From Candidatus Vallotia laricis (GTDB taxonomy: Bacteria > Pseudomonadota > Gammaproteobacteria > Burkholderiales > Burkholderiaceae): 64,000 bases of DNA. Positions 53,000 through 63,804 of the stretch are shown here, in pieces. The stretch lies in the NCBI RefSeq assembly GCF_020541325.1, contig NZ_CP047399.1, forward strand, positions 372,001 through 436,000, written 5' to 3'. How positions within the stretch are numbered: the stretch's first letter is position 1; every line of letters begins with the position of its first letter. The notes beneath the pieces were generated by a model. The model ran no database searches. It was not told the origin of the DNA and worked only from the letters and a program-made list of their open reading frames with translations. The position numbers and the translations under genes are program-made.

Positions 53000-53230
53000 A
53001 ACGCATTATAAGCAAAATGCTATATTCATTGAATACATACAATACAAACGGTTTCAGCAATGCTCGGCTACTATCGATGGACTTTCTCCTAGAGAAGACA
53101 TGCATATGACGCTAGCACGCCCTTAAGCAGGACTCTAACTAAGTCAGCCGCATCAGCAGAGTAACACAAAATTACCAAACATAACCTATAACAGCGAGCC
53201 TGACCTCATTCAATTAAGTTCAAGGAAGTT

Positions 53231-53884
53231 ATGGAAAAATTTACTGTTCATACCGGTATTGTTGTACCCCTTGATCGTGAGAATGTCGACACTGATGCTA
53301 TTATTCCTAAGCAGTTTCTGAAGTCGATCAAGCGCACAGGATTTGGCCCTAATCTATTTGATGAATGGCGATACTTAGACCATGGCGAGCTGCGCAAAGA
53401 TTATTTAAGCCGAACGCTGAACCCGGATTTCGTACTAAATTGGCCGCGCTACCAAGGCGCTTCAATCTTGCTTACGCGCCAGAATTTCGGCTGTGGTAGT
53501 TCACGTGAACATGCGCCCTGGGCACTACAGCAGTACGGTTTTCGAGCGATAATCGCCCCCTATTTTGCAGATATTTTCTTTAATAATTGCCTGAAGAATG
53601 GTCTGCTGCCGATAGTTTTACCTACCTCTGATGTGCAGCAGCTATTTAATGATACCGCTACATTTGACGGATTCCAGTTAACAATTGATCTAAATCAACA
53701 GAAAGTACGCACCCTATGCGGCCACAAAGTATTTAATTTCGATATTACACCGTTTCGGAAGTACTGTTTGCTTCATGGTTTCGATGATATTGATCTTACA
53801 CTACGTCATCGTCAGCGGATTACTCAATTTGAAGCTGAACGATTAGCTCATCAACCATGGCTAACTAATACACTTATCGATTGA
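53231..53884 (+). CDS. leuD: 3-isopropylmalate dehydratase, small subunit
   Basis: LeuD is the swivel-domain partner of LeuC. It starts [30 protein letters not shown], the typical N-terminus, and has [15 protein letters not shown] (about 82-96) and [17 protein letters not shown] (about 112-128). Length 217 is normal. AAGGAAGTT precedes the ATG. The spacer to leuC (53000-53230) holds no gene. Confidence 0.96.
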   Translation: MEKFTVHTGIVVPLDRENVDTDAIIPKQFLKSIKRTGFGPNLFDEWRYLDHGELRKDYLSRTLNPDFVLNWPRYQGASILLTRQNFGCGSSREHAPWALQQYGFRAIIAPYFADIFFNNCLKNGLLPIVLPTSDVQQLFNDTATFDGFQLTIDLNQQKVRTLCGHKVFNFDITPFRKYCLLHGFDDIDLTLRHRQRITQFEAERLAHQPWLTNTLID

Positions 53885-53944
53885 GATTGAGATAGCATTT
53901 ATCTTTATGTGTTTTATCAGTTGAATTCTTTGGGAACATAATCT

Positions 53945-55018
53945 ATGAAGATTGCTATTTTGCCGGGTGACGGAATTGGCCCAGAAATTGTGACTGAGGC
54001 AGTAAAAGTGCTCCAAGCGCTCGACGAGAGTTTCGAATTAGAACTAGCACTAGTTGGCGGTGCTGCCTACGAGGCAAGCGGGAATCCTTTACCAGATGAT
54101 ACATTGGCACTAGCTAAGCACGCTGACGCAATTTTGTTTGGAGCAGTCGGTGATTGGAGATATGATAAGCTTGAGCGTATGTTTCGCCCGGAGCAAGCAA
54201 TTCTTGGATTGCGCACGCATCTACAGTTATTTGCAAACCTTCGTCCGGCGATATGCTATCCGGAATTAACGAGTGCGTCATCGCTAAAGCCAGAAATTAT
54301 TTCTGGACTAGATATCCTGATTGTACGAGAACTAAGTGGGGATATCTACTTCGGCCAGCCACGCGGTCTTCGCAACGCACCAGATGGCCCATTCCAGGGT
54401 AATCATGAAGGTTTCGATACAATGCGTTATGCAGAACCAGAAGTCCGACGAATTGGGCACGTAGCTTTCCAGGCAGCAAGAAAACGCACAAAACATGTGA
54501 CATCTATCGATAAAGCTAACGTGCTAGAGACATCGCAACTGTGGAGAAATGTCATGATTGATTTGGCGCTCGAATATCCGGACGTCAAATTGTCACATAT
54601 GTATGTTGATAACGCAGCCATGCAACTAGTGAAAGCACCAAAGGCTTTCGATGTAGTTGTAACCGGCAATATATTTGGTGATATCTTATCTGATGAGGCA
54701 GCAATATTAACTGGTTCGATCGGTATGTTACCCTCTGCGTCGATCAATGCTAATAACAAGGGCCTATACGAGCCATCACACGGTTCAGCACCGGATATTG
54801 CAGGTAAAAGTATAGCTAATCCGCTTGCGACAATCCTTTCGGCAGCAATGATGTTACGGTATTCACTAGGGCGACCTGAACAGGCGGATAGGATTGAGAA
54901 TGCAGTTAAACTTGTACTATCACAACGATATCGCACATTAGATATTATTACACCAGGTTGTAAGCAAGTTAGTACGAGCGAAATGGGCAATGCAGTCATT
55001 GCGGCATTAGCACACTGA
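53945..55018 (+). CDS. leuB: 3-isopropylmalate dehydrogenase
   Basis: LeuB oxidatively decarboxylates 3-isopropylmalate with [21 protein letters not shown] opens the protein; substrate-binding arginines are in [13 protein letters not shown] and [15 protein letters not shown]; the dehydrogenase signature [25 protein letters not shown] is at about 239-263 and the NAD-binding [13 protein letters not shown] at about 276-288. Length 357. It is 60 bases after leuD. A perfect hairpin 150 bases beyond its stop likely ends the leu transcript. Confidence 0.97.
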   Translation: MKIAILPGDGIGPEIVTEAVKVLQALDESFELELALVGGAAYEASGNPLPDDTLALAKHADAILFGAVGDWRYDKLERMFRPEQAILGLRTHLQLFANLRPAICYPELTSASSLKPEIISGLDILIVRELSGDIYFGQPRGLRNAPDGPFQGNHEGFDTMRYAEPEVRRIGHVAFQAARKRTKHVTSIDKANVLETSQLWRNVMIDLALEYPDVKLSHMYVDNAAMQLVKAPKAFDVVVTGNIFGDILSDEAAILTGSIGMLPSASINANNKGLYEPSHGSAPDIAGKSIANPLATILSAAMMLRYSLGRPEQADRIENAVKLVLSQRYRTLDIITPGCKQVSTSEMGNAVIAALAH

Positions 55019-55170
55019 TGACGTTTAATCGAGCGATTAAGGTAATGTAAATTGCTGAATCAGTTCGCTTTTCGAGCTGTTCAAGTACTGCCTACCTCTA
55101 AATTTCGTATATAATAACCCAACTAATCTTGGCATTTACTTATAAAACTTAGTTGTCATAAACGACGTTA

Positions 55171-55203
55171 GCGACCTGCTGTATTATTAGTACAGCAGGT
55201 CGC
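55171..55203 (+). terminator. perfect 13-bp hairpin in the leuB-asd spacer
   Basis: GCGACCTGCTGTA (55171-55183) pairs without mismatch with TACAGCAGGTCGC (55191-55203) around the loop TTATTAG. No T tract follows (TATTCACG), so termination would be weak or Rho-assisted. It may equally belong to the asd leader. Confidence 0.6.
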
Positions 55204-55245
55204 TATTCACGTTTGTAAACAGTCGAAACTTAATCGTTTCTGGTT

Positions 55246-55275
55246 ATGTCCACCCTATCTCCTATGGGTGGACAT
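55246..55275 (+). promoter_or_regulatory. second hairpin directly upstream of asd
   Basis: ATGTCCACCC (55246-55255) pairs exactly with GGGTGGACAT (55266-55275) around a 10-base loop, ending 43 bases before the asd start codon. Two perfect stems within 105 bases is exceptional for this window and suggests a structured asd leader. Confidence 0.5.
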
Positions 55276-55318
55276 ACTGGTGGTAGGTGTACAAAAGAAT
55301 TGATCCAAAAGGCAAGTC

Positions 55319-56434
55319 ATGAACGTAGGTTTTGTTGGTTGGCGCGGCATGGTTGGCAGCGTCCTAATGCGACGTATGCAGCAGGAGCGAGATTTGGACT
55401 TAATAGAGCCCATCTTCTTCAGTACTAGTAATGTGGGCGGATCGGCGCCGGAATTTGTTAATACAAAGCTTAAAGGAGCATCAGATCTTGAGGAACTAAA
55501 ACGCTGTGACGCGATTATTACCTGTCAGGGAAGTAGCTATACAAAAGATATCTATCCAAAGCTACGTGCTGCTGGATGGAAAGGCTACTGGATCGATGCA
55601 GCATCTACTCTTCGAATGAAAGATGATGCAGTAATTATTCTAGATCCGATCAATCTCGACATGATTCGTAATTCGCTGATGCACGGAGGCCGCGATTTTA
55701 TTGGCGGGAATTGCTCTGTGAGTTTAATGCTAATGGCGCTAAGCGGATTATTCCGGTACGATTTAATCGATTGGGTGACCGCAATGACATATCAAGCCGC
55801 ATCCGGTGCTGGCGCGCAAAATATGCGAGAGCTTTTATCTCAGATGGGGACACTATATAACGCAGTTGAGTCGCAACTATCGGATCCAACGTCGTCAATT
55901 TTAGATATTGATTATCGTGTGTCTTCTATCATGAATAGTGCCGCATTGCCCGTACAATATTTTGGCGTGCCACTAGCTGGATCTCTGATTCCATGGATCG
56001 ATAAAGATCTAGGAGATGGCGTATCAAAAGAAGAATGGAAGGGGGGCGCCGAAACCAACAAAATCCTAGGTCGACCAGGAATAGGTAAACCAGGGTCGAT
56101 CCCAATCGATGGGTTATGCGTACGCATCGGCGCAATGCGCTGTCACTCTCAAGCCTTGACAATCAAGCTAAAAAAAGACGTTCCGCTCGATGAGATTTAT
56201 CATATGCTAGAAACAGCAAGCGATTGGGTAAAGGTTATATCGAACGAGCGTAATGCATCAATACAGGAACTATCACCAGCTAATGTAACCGGTACATTAT
56301 CGGTCCCGATCGGCCGATTGCGAAAGCTTGCGATGGGGGGGGAATATCTGGCGGCATTTACAGTTGGCGATCAGTTACTATGGGGCGCTGCTGAACCCCT
56401 TCGCAGGATGTTGCGCATTTTAATTGAGCGTTGA
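55319..56434 (+). CDS. asd: aspartate-semialdehyde dehydrogenase
   Basis: Asd reduces aspartyl phosphate to aspartate semialdehyde, the branch point to lysine, diaminopimelate, threonine and methionine. NADP-binding [18 protein letters not shown] is at 3-20, and the catalytic cysteine is in [13 protein letters not shown] at about 135. The active-site histidine region [16 protein letters not shown] follows near 265-280. Length 371 matches the gamma/beta-type enzyme. AAAGG precedes the ATG. A G8 run at 56335-56342 encodes MGGE in frame near the end. In relatives fimV lies next; here it is gone. Confidence 0.97.
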   Translation: MNVGFVGWRGMVGSVLMRRMQQERDLDLIEPIFFSTSNVGGSAPEFVNTKLKGASDLEELKRCDAIITCQGSSYTKDIYPKLRAAGWKGYWIDAASTLRMKDDAVIILDPINLDMIRNSLMHGGRDFIGGNCSVSLMLMALSGLFRYDLIDWVTAMTYQAASGAGAQNMRELLSQMGTLYNAVESQLSDPTSSILDIDYRVSSIMNSAALPVQYFGVPLAGSLIPWIDKDLGDGVSKEEWKGGAETNKILGRPGIGKPGSIPIDGLCVRIGAMRCHSQALTIKLKKDVPLDEIYHMLETASDWVKVISNERNASIQELSPANVTGTLSVPIGRLRKLAMGGEYLAAFTVGDQLLWGAAEPLRRMLRILIER

Positions 56435-56979
56435 TCTACGAGAAAATAAACGTATACCTTATGCAAAAGAAATTATATTATTAGGGCGCCTAACGCTTTT
56501 TTGTTTTATAATTTTCATTATATTATCAATAAGTTAATTAGTATTAATAAATATATGCAACGTAGTTAACAATAAATAGACGTATATTCAATATAAGTTT
56601 TTTTGCTTTAGGACGCTCGTAAAGTTCAAGATTTGCGCAAGCAAATTTTGCTGGTGCTACTCGTGTTGCATATCTCTAAAATTATATTAGAAGTGTCTCG
56701 ATATCCTCTGTCGCCCAAGATATAAGCAATATGATTTTATAATTTTGGCTATTAATTTATACTAAATGTATGCATATTTATCACGGAACCGTTTAGTACC
56801 TCACTACTACAGTGTTCACTGCGATTATCTCGTATCAAGCTTGATCTGACCATAAAATATATAGAATTAGGAAATCCAGCGCGTGCATTAGATAAGAGTC
56901 TTTGTGTCAAATATCCGATATCATCGGACAAGATTCGTAGGCTGTGTATCGTTCTTGTTCCGCATTAGGTGGGGTGTTA
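56435..56979. other. spacer where fimV is expected
   Basis: In Burkholderia a large fimV gene (over 2 kb) separates asd from truA. Only 545 AT-rich bases remain, with no LysM-like or other recognisable segment. I read this as near-complete deletion of fimV. Upstream gene order in relatives is from memory. Confidence 0.5.
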
Positions 56980-57777
56980 ATGCGTATCGCGTTAGGACTT
57001 CAGTATGAAGGATCCAATTTTTTCGGCTGGCAAGCACAACCACACGGTAATACCGTGCAAAACGTGTTTGAACTTGCGTTAGGGCATTTTGCGCAAGTAC
57101 CACTATCTACTATTGTTGCTGGTCGTACTGATAGAGGCGTACATGCGCTTGGTCAAGTCGTGCATTTCGATACACAGCTTGACCGAGCAGAATCTTCATG
57201 GGTTCGTGGAGTAAACGCATTTTTACCGCCAAGTATTGCGGTACAGTGGGCTAAACTAGTACCGCCGACTTTTCATGCGCGCTTTACTGCATTTGAGCGC
57301 GTGTATTTTTATGTGCTATACGTACATTCGGTACGCTCGCCGATGCTAGCGAAGCGTGCTGGGTGGGTTCATAAAGCACTAGATACCGACATGATGCGAG
57401 AGGCTGCCAGGCACCTGATCGGTGAACACGATTTTTCGTCGTTTCGCTCGTCTAATTGCCAAGCAAAAACGCCTATCAAGCACTTGTATGCAATTGATAT
57501 TGTTGAGGATGGACTGTTTGTGCATTTTCGATTTCGCGCGAATGCGTTTTTATATCGTATGGTACGAAATATTATGGGTTGTTTGGTATCGGTGGGGTGG
57601 CATAAGCACCCAGCCTATTGGGTAGCAGAAGTGCTAGCTACTAGAGATCGAAGGCGCGCTGCGCCAACATTTATGCCAGATGGCCTCTACTTGCTACAAG
57701 TAAGATATCCTGATGACTTTGATGTGCCACTATCTAATTCTAGGTGTTTTCCGTTCTGCACGGGTATAGAATTATGA
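56980..57777 (+). CDS. truA: tRNA pseudouridine(38-40) synthase
   Basis: TruA makes pseudouridine at positions 38-40 in tRNA anticodon arms. The catalytic aspartate is in [17 protein letters not shown] at about 47-63; [19 protein letters not shown] opens the protein and [17 protein letters not shown] is near 190-206. I start at [11 protein letters not shown] (56980; 265 residues); the longer frame to 56944 is not family-like. Its stop overlaps the trpF start (ATGA at 57774-57777). Confidence 0.96.
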   Translation: MRIALGLQYEGSNFFGWQAQPHGNTVQNVFELALGHFAQVPLSTIVAGRTDRGVHALGQVVHFDTQLDRAESSWVRGVNAFLPPSIAVQWAKLVPPTFHARFTAFERVYFYVLYVHSVRSPMLAKRAGWVHKALDTDMMREAARHLIGEHDFSSFRSSNCQAKTPIKHLYAIDIVEDGLFVHFRFRANAFLYRMVRNIMGCLVSVGWHKHPAYWVAEVLATRDRRRAAPTFMPDGLYLLQVRYPDDFDVPLSNSRCFPFCTGIEL

Positions 57778-58493
57778 CTGAATCCGCCACTATTATGGCC
57801 CCTAAACAGCATAGCTGCACACGCCGAACGCGCGTGAAGCTATGCGGATTATGTAGTGAGGGGGACGTCGATTTAGCAGTTGCACTCGGTGCGGATGCAA
57901 TTGGATTAGTCTTCTACCCACCTAGCCCACGTTGTGTAAGTATTGAGCTAGCTTCCGCTCTAGTGCGTCGTATCCCCGCATTTGTGTCCGTGGTTGGGCT
58001 GTTTGTTAATGCCGATAATACTCTATTCGAACGAGTTATCGATGAAGTGCCGCTTGGAATTCTTCAATTTCACGGTGACGAGACGCCTCAGCGTTGCAAG
58101 GCCTTAGCAGACCGAGCGGGTCTGCGCTGGCTGCGCACTCTACACATCAGTCCAGATACGAAGCCGACTGATTTAGATAAATTAGCTCTCAACTATGCTT
58201 GTGCAACAGGCCTTTTATTCGATACGTTAGTAGCGGGTTATGGCGGAGGTGGAAAGGTTTTTGATTGGTCACTTATTCCAGCAAAGATTGCACATCGGGG
58301 TATTTTTAGTGGTGGATTGAATTCACAAAACGTAGCGAACGTTATTCATCGGATACGCCCATATGCTGTAGATGTATCTAGTGGCATCGAAGTAGCGAAT
58401 GCAAAGGGTGTTAAAGATTATATTAAAATGGCAGCGTTTATTCATGCCGTACGCGCTGCAGATGAAGTATCGTCCGCTATAGGGACCCCCTAA
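57774..58493 (+). CDS. trpF: phosphoribosylanthranilate isomerase
   Basis: TrpF performs the Amadori isomerisation in tryptophan synthesis. The barrel starts with [34 protein letters not shown], containing the catalytic cysteine in the CGL position; the catalytic aspartate is likely in [22 protein letters not shown], and phosphate binding is via GIFSGGLN and VDVSSGIE. I start at the ATG overlapping truA (57774), giving 239 residues including a 25-residue N-terminal extension; a start further in (MAPKQHS) is possible. trpB follows after 52 bases. Confidence 0.94.
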   Translation: MTESATIMAPKQHSCTRRTRVKLCGLCSEGDVDLAVALGADAIGLVFYPPSPRCVSIELASALVRRIPAFVSVVGLFVNADNTLFERVIDEVPLGILQFHGDETPQRCKALADRAGLRWLRTLHISPDTKPTDLDKLALNYACATGLLFDTLVAGYGGGGKVFDWSLIPAKIAHRGIFSGGLNSQNVANVIHRIRPYAVDVSSGIEVANAKGVKDYIKMAAFIHAVRAADEVSSAIGTP

Positions 58494-58545
58494 ATAGTAG
58501 GATCGTCGGTCCGGTCCACGGGTCTTATCTGAGGAGAGTTTTGTA

Positions 58546-59739
58546 ATGTACAACTTGCCTGATGAACGTGGTCACTTTGGCCCGTATGGTGGTGTGTTCG
58601 TCGCCGAAACATTGCTTCATGCGCTCACCGATTTGCGTGACGCGTACGGAAAATACCGAAAAAATCCTGAGTTTGTTGAGGAATATGCGCGCGAGCTAAA
58701 GCATTTTGTGGGCCGTCCGTCACCGATCTATCACGCGAAGCGTTGGAGTGAACTACTCGGTGGTGCACAGATTTATTTAAAGCGTGAGGACTTAAATCAC
58801 ACTGGTGCGCATAAAATTAACAATGTAATTGGACAAGCTTTGCTAGCACGTCGCATGGGAAAGCTGCGCATTATTGCGGAAACTGGCGCCGGCCAACATG
58901 GCGTAGCTACCGCAACGATTGCGGCTCGTCTTGGTATGGAGTGTGTAGTATACATGGGTATTTTAGATGTATGCCGACAAGCAGCAAATGTTTATCGAAT
59001 GAAACTGCTTGGAGCAACTGTTGTGCCGATTGATTCGGGTTCTCGCACACTGAAGGATGCATTAAATGAAGCGATGCGCGATTGGGTCTCAAATATTGAG
59101 AATACATTTTATATTATTGGTACTGTAGCAGGTCCACACCCCTATCCAATGATGGTGCGTAATTTCCAGTGTGTAATCGGAGATGAATGTCTGGTTCAAA
59201 TGGCTGAGTTAGTTGGTCGTCAACCAGACGCAGTAATTGCGTGCGTAGGAGGTGGCTCAAATGCGATGGGTATTTTTTATCCATATATCAGCGATACAGC
59301 AGTTCAGTTAATTGGCGTAGAAGCGGCCGGCGATGGGATAGAGACATGTCGTCATGCTGCGTCACTGATCAGTGGTTCACCAGGTATCCTGCACGGTAAC
59401 CGAACCTATCTATTGCAAGACCAGAATGGGCAAATTATCAATACACATTCAATTTCCGCGGGACTAGACTATCCGGGTGTCGGACCAGAACATGCATGGC
59501 TGCATGATACTGGTCGCGCACAGTATGTTGGAATCACAGATGATGAGGCATTAAGTGCATTTCATGACTGCTGCCGTATCGAGGGCATTATTCCTGCTCT
59601 TGAATCCAGCCACGCGCTTGCATATGCGGCAAAGATTGCTCCGGATCTAGGACGTGATCAGATTTTACTAGTAAACCTGTCGGGCCGGGGCGATAAAGAC
59701 ATTCATACGGTAGCTGAGCGTGCTGGCATCACATTTTGA
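58546..59739 (+). CDS. trpB: tryptophan synthase beta chain
   Basis: TrpB joins indole and serine using pyridoxal phosphate. The PLP lysine is in [22 protein letters not shown] (about 78-99), the phosphate-binding loop is [14 protein letters not shown] (about 231-244), and [17 protein letters not shown] lies near 109-125. Length 397 is normal. GAGGAGAGTTTTGTA precedes the ATG. In relatives a DNA methyltransferase gene lies between trpB and trpA; here it is a pseudogene. Confidence 0.98.
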   Translation: MYNLPDERGHFGPYGGVFVAETLLHALTDLRDAYGKYRKNPEFVEEYARELKHFVGRPSPIYHAKRWSELLGGAQIYLKREDLNHTGAHKINNVIGQALLARRMGKLRIIAETGAGQHGVATATIAARLGMECVVYMGILDVCRQAANVYRMKLLGATVVPIDSGSRTLKDALNEAMRDWVSNIENTFYIIGTVAGPHPYPMMVRNFQCVIGDECLVQMAELVGRQPDAVIACVGGGSNAMGIFYPYISDTAVQLIGVEAAGDGIETCRHAASLISGSPGILHGNRTYLLQDQNGQIINTHSISAGLDYPGVGPEHAWLHDTGRAQYVGITDDEALSAFHDCCRIEGIIPALESSHALAYAAKIAPDLGRDQILLVNLSGRGDKDIHTVAERAGITF

Positions 59740-60270
59740 AAGAGCTGTGTAATTTATTCTGATACAAAATGACGAACTTGGAAAACAAACGAGACCTAAA
59801 AGTAATCAAGTCAATCCGGATAATGGGGGGGTAATCAGCTGGCGCTTGTCACGCTACAGTCATATGATAATATCCAGTCTAGGGTGGCGTTGCGCAATCA
59901 AGATTTTCTCTCCAACGCAAGTTGCACAGCCGCCCAGTCAATTGACTTAATAATTGACTTAATCCTAGGTGATCCTCTATATAGGCTAGGAAAAGACTAT
60001 GGTAATGATTCAAATAAGCGCTCTGGTCAAAATTTTATCGCGGACCTACCGTTGGCTTAAAATAGCGCTTCTAAAGCTCAAGCTAAGCGGCTTGATATAT
60101 ATAATATATACTCCGTACGTGGCAATACGCGCCAGAGATTTTTTGCTTTTTGAAGCTCCCGCTCAGCATGATCAACGAGATTATCTGAAACCAATGCGTG
60201 CCCAGTATAGACAGCACAACACGTCGATTTACGCCGGTGCACAATAATATCGGTCTTTTCGTGGCATCAA

Positions 60271-60672
60271 AAAATTATTACTTTGATTTAAACTCCGTCC
60301 GTATTCCGTATAATTCCATCATCAAAAAAAGCTCGCTCACGACGTATTTTTGAGGGTAGTAAATAGCTCGAACTTGGTCATAACCCGAAAGACATTTTGT
60401 CGGTATCGCGACTCCATCGCTAGCATGCGGAGCGCGTTGTACACCCAACACAAAAGCCACTAGAAATTATCGAGCGAATGGTACTATCTAATTGCCCGCC
60501 AGGTGGTTTAGTTCTTGATCCATTCATAGGTAGCAGTACTACTGCTGTAGCCTATGCGCGTCACCGGCGTTTCTTTATTGGCTACGAGATTAATCCAAAA
60601 TACTACTCACTTACTCGTCAGCGATTAGCTAAACTAAGAGCGAGCCAAACGCTCTTAAACGAGACTTATAGC
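60271..60672 (+). pseudogene. site-specific DNA methyltransferase, C-terminal remnant
   Basis: Fragments align to an N4/N6 DNA methyltransferase. YFDLNSVRIPYNSI from 60279 resembles the segment after the catalytic motif. In another frame ELGHNPKDILSVSRL from 60370, a TAG at 60421, then [18 protein letters not shown] and [33 protein letters not shown] from about 60445 to 60606, the AdoMet-binding DPFxGSGTT motif with GST in place of SGT. A frameshift and at least one stop disable it. The last part is in frame with trpA with no stop between. Sequence from about 60000 to 60270 may be an older part of the same gene. The missing N-terminal catalytic motif (DPPY-type) was not found. Confidence 0.82.
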
Positions 60673-61476
60673 ATGTCCAGAATTGAAACAAAGTTTTTGG
60701 AATTAGCCCGAAATCAACGCAAGGGCCTAATTCCATTTATGACTGCAGGAGACCCGGACCCAGATCGAACCGTCGAGTTTATGCATGCGTTAGCTGCTAG
60801 CGGTGCTGATATTATTGAGCTTGGTATTCCGTTTTCAGATCCAATGGCTGACGGTCCCGTGATTCAGCGTTCATCTGAGCGAGCATTAGCTCGCGGTATC
60901 ACGCTGCGGCGTGTGCTAGACTACGTGCGCGTATTTTGCGAGCGTGATCGCGATACACCTGTGGTTCTCATGGGATATGCCAATCCGATTGAGCAAATGG
61001 GGTGCGAGGTGTTCGGTGCCGCAGCACGTGAGGCTGGTGTTGATGGTGTACTAGTAGTCGACTATCCGCCCGAAGAAGCTTCTGAATTTGCTGCTGCAAT
61101 GCGCAGCTACAGTATTGATCCAATTTTTATGCTTGCGCCGACGTCTACTACAGAGCGTATTGCTTCGGTAGGGCGGCTAGCAAGCGGATACATTTATTAT
61201 GTATCTCTCAATGGGGTAACTGGTTCCGTAAATCTAAATGTTTCTAGCATTTCAGGTAAAACATCAACTATTAAATCACAAGTGCCTTTACCGATTGGAG
61301 TTGGTTTTGGTATTCGTGACGCAGCGACTGCTCGTGCAGTCGCTAAAGTAAGTGATGCGGTTGTGATCGGGAGTTGTATTGTACAACTACTTGAGCAAAC
61401 ACCCGAGAAAGAGGCTATCCAAGTACTGAAGACATTTATCACTGATATACGACAAGCGCTAGACTATGCGGGCTAA
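60673..61476 (+). CDS. trpA: tryptophan synthase alpha chain
   Basis: TrpA cleaves indole-glycerol phosphate and channels indole to TrpB. The catalytic glutamate is in [24 protein letters not shown] (about 45-68) and the catalytic aspartate in [11 protein letters not shown] (about 130); phosphate binding is in GVGFGIRD and VVIGSCIV. I start at [22 protein letters not shown] (60673; 267 residues), as in relatives. The same frame stays open upstream to 60424 through the methyltransferase remnant, so automated calls are likely to choose a false longer start at 60478. No clear ribosome binding site precedes the ATG. Confidence 0.95.
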   Translation: MSRIETKFLELARNQRKGLIPFMTAGDPDPDRTVEFMHALAASGADIIELGIPFSDPMADGPVIQRSSERALARGITLRRVLDYVRVFCERDRDTPVVLMGYANPIEQMGCEVFGAAAREAGVDGVLVVDYPPEEASEFAAAMRSYSIDPIFMLAPTSTTERIASVGRLASGYIYYVSLNGVTGSVNLNVSSISGKTSTIKSQVPLPIGVGFGIRDAATARAVAKVSDAVVIGSCIVQLLEQTPEKEAIQVLKTFITDIRQALDYAG

Positions 61477-61520
61477 GCTTAGCGGCATACTATGATACAA
61501 CTTCGTATCGAGGAGTTTTT

Positions 61521-62393
61521 ATGAGTTGGCTGGATAAATTGCTGCCACCGAAGATCAAGCAAACAGATCCACGCAGCCGAAAGAGTATCCCAGAAGGACT
61601 ATGGGTGAAGTGCCTAAACTGCGAAGCTGTACTTTACCAGAATGATGTTAGGGCAAACTTGAACGTTTGTCCAAAGTGCGATCAGCACATACGAATTAGT
61701 GCGCGCGAGCGCTTAAATATGTTTCTAGATCCAGAAGGCCGGCGTGAAATTGGCTATGAGATACTACCAGTCGATGTACTAAAGTTTAAAGATAGTCGAA
61801 AGTACCCAGATCGGATTAAGGACGCAATGGATGAATCTGGAGAGACTGACGCTATAGTCGTAATGAGCGGTACGCTTCATACATTGCCAGTAGTAGTCGC
61901 CTGCTTTGAGTTTGCGTTCATGGGTGGTTCCATGGGATCAGTAGTAGGCGAGCGATTTGTGCGTGGAGTAAAAAACGCGCTTGAGCAGCAAGCCACGTTT
62001 ATTTGCTTTTCGGCATCAGGTGGAGCACGGATGCAGGAAAGCGTGTTATCGCTCATGCAGATGGCTAAGACTACGGCGATGCTGACGAAGCTCTCTACAG
62101 CTAATCTCCCATTTATCTCAGTGCTGACCGATCCAACTATGGGTGGGGTGTCCGCTAGTTTCGCCTTTTTGGGCGACCTTGTAATTGCCGAGCCCCGCGC
62201 ACTAATCGGTTTTACTGGTCCGCGCGTGATTGAGCAGACGGTACGAGAAAAACTGCCGGAGGGTTTTCAGCGATCAGAGTTCTTACTCAAAAAAGGTTCG
62301 ATTGACATGATTGTAGACCGGCGCAAAATGCGAGGCGAAATCGCCCAGTTGATCGCGCTGTTGACGCGCCAGCCAATAGATGCGGTCATGTAA
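61521..62393 (+). CDS. accD: acetyl-CoA carboxylase carboxyltransferase subunit beta
   Basis: AccD with AccA transfers CO2 from biotin to acetyl-CoA in fatty acid synthesis. The N-terminal zinc ribbon CLNC...CPKC is at about 33-55, followed by the crotonase-like carboxyltransferase fold with [34 protein letters not shown] and [17 protein letters not shown]. Length 290 is standard. GAGGAGTTTTT precedes the ATG. folC starts 29 bases after the stop; the two are coupled in relatives. Confidence 0.97.
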   Translation: MSWLDKLLPPKIKQTDPRSRKSIPEGLWVKCLNCEAVLYQNDVRANLNVCPKCDQHIRISARERLNMFLDPEGRREIGYEILPVDVLKFKDSRKYPDRIKDAMDESGETDAIVVMSGTLHTLPVVVACFEFAFMGGSMGSVVGERFVRGVKNALEQQATFICFSASGGARMQESVLSLMQMAKTTAMLTKLSTANLPFISVLTDPTMGGVSASFAFLGDLVIAEPRALIGFTGPRVIEQTVREKLPEGFQRSEFLLKKGSIDMIVDRRKMRGEIAQLIALLTRQPIDAVM

Positions 62394-62421
62394 AGCGACG
62401 ACGTTTTATACCGGGGCTCTT

Positions 62422-63747
62422 ATGCAAAATTTTGTAACTCTTCGGGATTGGCTGATATATCTAGAAACTTCCTATCCAGTTAGTATTGATATGAGTCTAG
62501 TGCGTATTCAGCGCGTCAAGGCGGTGCTTGGTCTACAATTTTACTGTCCTGTAATCACAGTGGGTGGCACTAATGGAAAGGGATCAACATGCGCGATCTT
62601 AGAAGCAATTCTTTTACATGCTGGCTATCACGTAGGATGCCATACATCGCCGCATCTGATAAAATTCAACGAGCGAGCGCGCGTAGATGGTCTTAATGCG
62701 ACCGATAGTGAACTTTTGCCCCATTTCGAGGCGATTGAGATCGCCAGGTTATCATTGCCACAACCAGTATCGTTGACCTACTTTGAATTTACGATACTAG
62801 CGATTATGCGCTTATTTGCATTTAAGCAGCTTGATGTGGTGATTCTAGAGGTTGGGATGGGTGGCCGACTCGATGCAGTAAATATCATCGATACTGATTG
62901 TGCAGTTATTACTAGTATTGATTTAGACCACCAGCATTACATTGGAAACACGCGAGAACTAATTGGCCACGAGAAGGCAGGAATCTTTCGTTCTAACAAG
63001 CCGGCGATTGTTAGTGATCTCCTGACTCCGTCCAGCATGATTAAGTATGCAGAGGCTATCGGTGCCGATCTATGGCTACTCAACCGTGATTTTTACTATG
63101 ATTATTATCCTCAAAACGAGCGGCGGCAATGGAGCTATCATGGGCGCTCATTAAAACATGCAGCGTTAGCCTATCCAGCTCTGCGCGGTGAAAATCAGTT
63201 ATTAAATGCTACGACAGCGATTGCTGCCCTCGAGGCGCTACAAGATCGTTTACCAGTTAGCGAACAAGATATACGGCTTGGGCTAACCAATGTCGAGTTG
63301 CCGGGGCGTTTCCAGGTGTTATCTGGTAAACCGGCAATTGTTTTAGATGTTGCGCATAATCCTCACGCAGCTGCTGTTTTAGCAAAGAATCTAGCCAATA
63401 TGGGTTACTTTCCGTACACTTATTTAGTGTTTGGGGCGATGGCTGATAAAGATGTCGCCGGCATGCTGGCATGCTTGAAAGACGTAATAGATTATTGGTG
63501 CATCACCGAATTACCTATATCTCGGGCTATTAGCACAGTTGACATTGAACAGAAATTAGTCACACTTGGTGTGACACGCGGGGATTCTACTAAGCCTTTA
63601 GACATATCCATCCGGCGGTTTTCCAACCCACAGATTGCCTATAAAGATGCGCTGAATCGGGCGTCTAAAAATGATAGAATCGTGGTTTCTGGTAGTTTCT
63701 ATACGATATCTGGCGTCATTTCTTCTAATGGAATAGAGCATTATTGA
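62422..63747 (+). CDS. folC: bifunctional dihydrofolate synthase/folylpolyglutamate synthase
   Basis: FolC adds glutamate to dihydropteroate and extends the polyglutamate tail. The Mur-ligase-type P-loop VGGTNGKGSTCAILEAIL is at about 48-65, then CHTSPHLIKFNERARVDG and the conserved VILEVGMGGRLDAVN (about 150-164), ITSIDLDHQHYIG and HEKAGIFR. The C-terminal domain has VLDVAHNPHAAAVLA. I start at MQNFVTLRDWL (62422; 441 residues); the frame upstream to 62380 overlaps accD. The spacing to the next gene is 57 bases. Confidence 0.96.
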   Translation: MQNFVTLRDWLIYLETSYPVSIDMSLVRIQRVKAVLGLQFYCPVITVGGTNGKGSTCAILEAILLHAGYHVGCHTSPHLIKFNERARVDGLNATDSELLPHFEAIEIARLSLPQPVSLTYFEFTILAIMRLFAFKQLDVVILEVGMGGRLDAVNIIDTDCAVITSIDLDHQHYIGNTRELIGHEKAGIFRSNKPAIVSDLLTPSSMIKYAEAIGADLWLLNRDFYYDYYPQNERRQWSYHGRSLKHAALAYPALRGENQLLNATTAIAALEALQDRLPVSEQDIRLGLTNVELPGRFQVLSGKPAIVLDVAHNPHAAAVLAKNLANMGYFPYTYLVFGAMADKDVAGMLACLKDVIDYWCITELPISRAISTVDIEQKLVTLGVTRGDSTKPLDISIRRFSNPQIAYKDALNRASKNDRIVVSGSFYTISGVISSNGIEHY

Positions 63748-63804
63748 CCGTACAAATCGCATGGTAGCTAAGCCAGCACTCTGCTAGCGTCTATACGACT
63801 ACAT

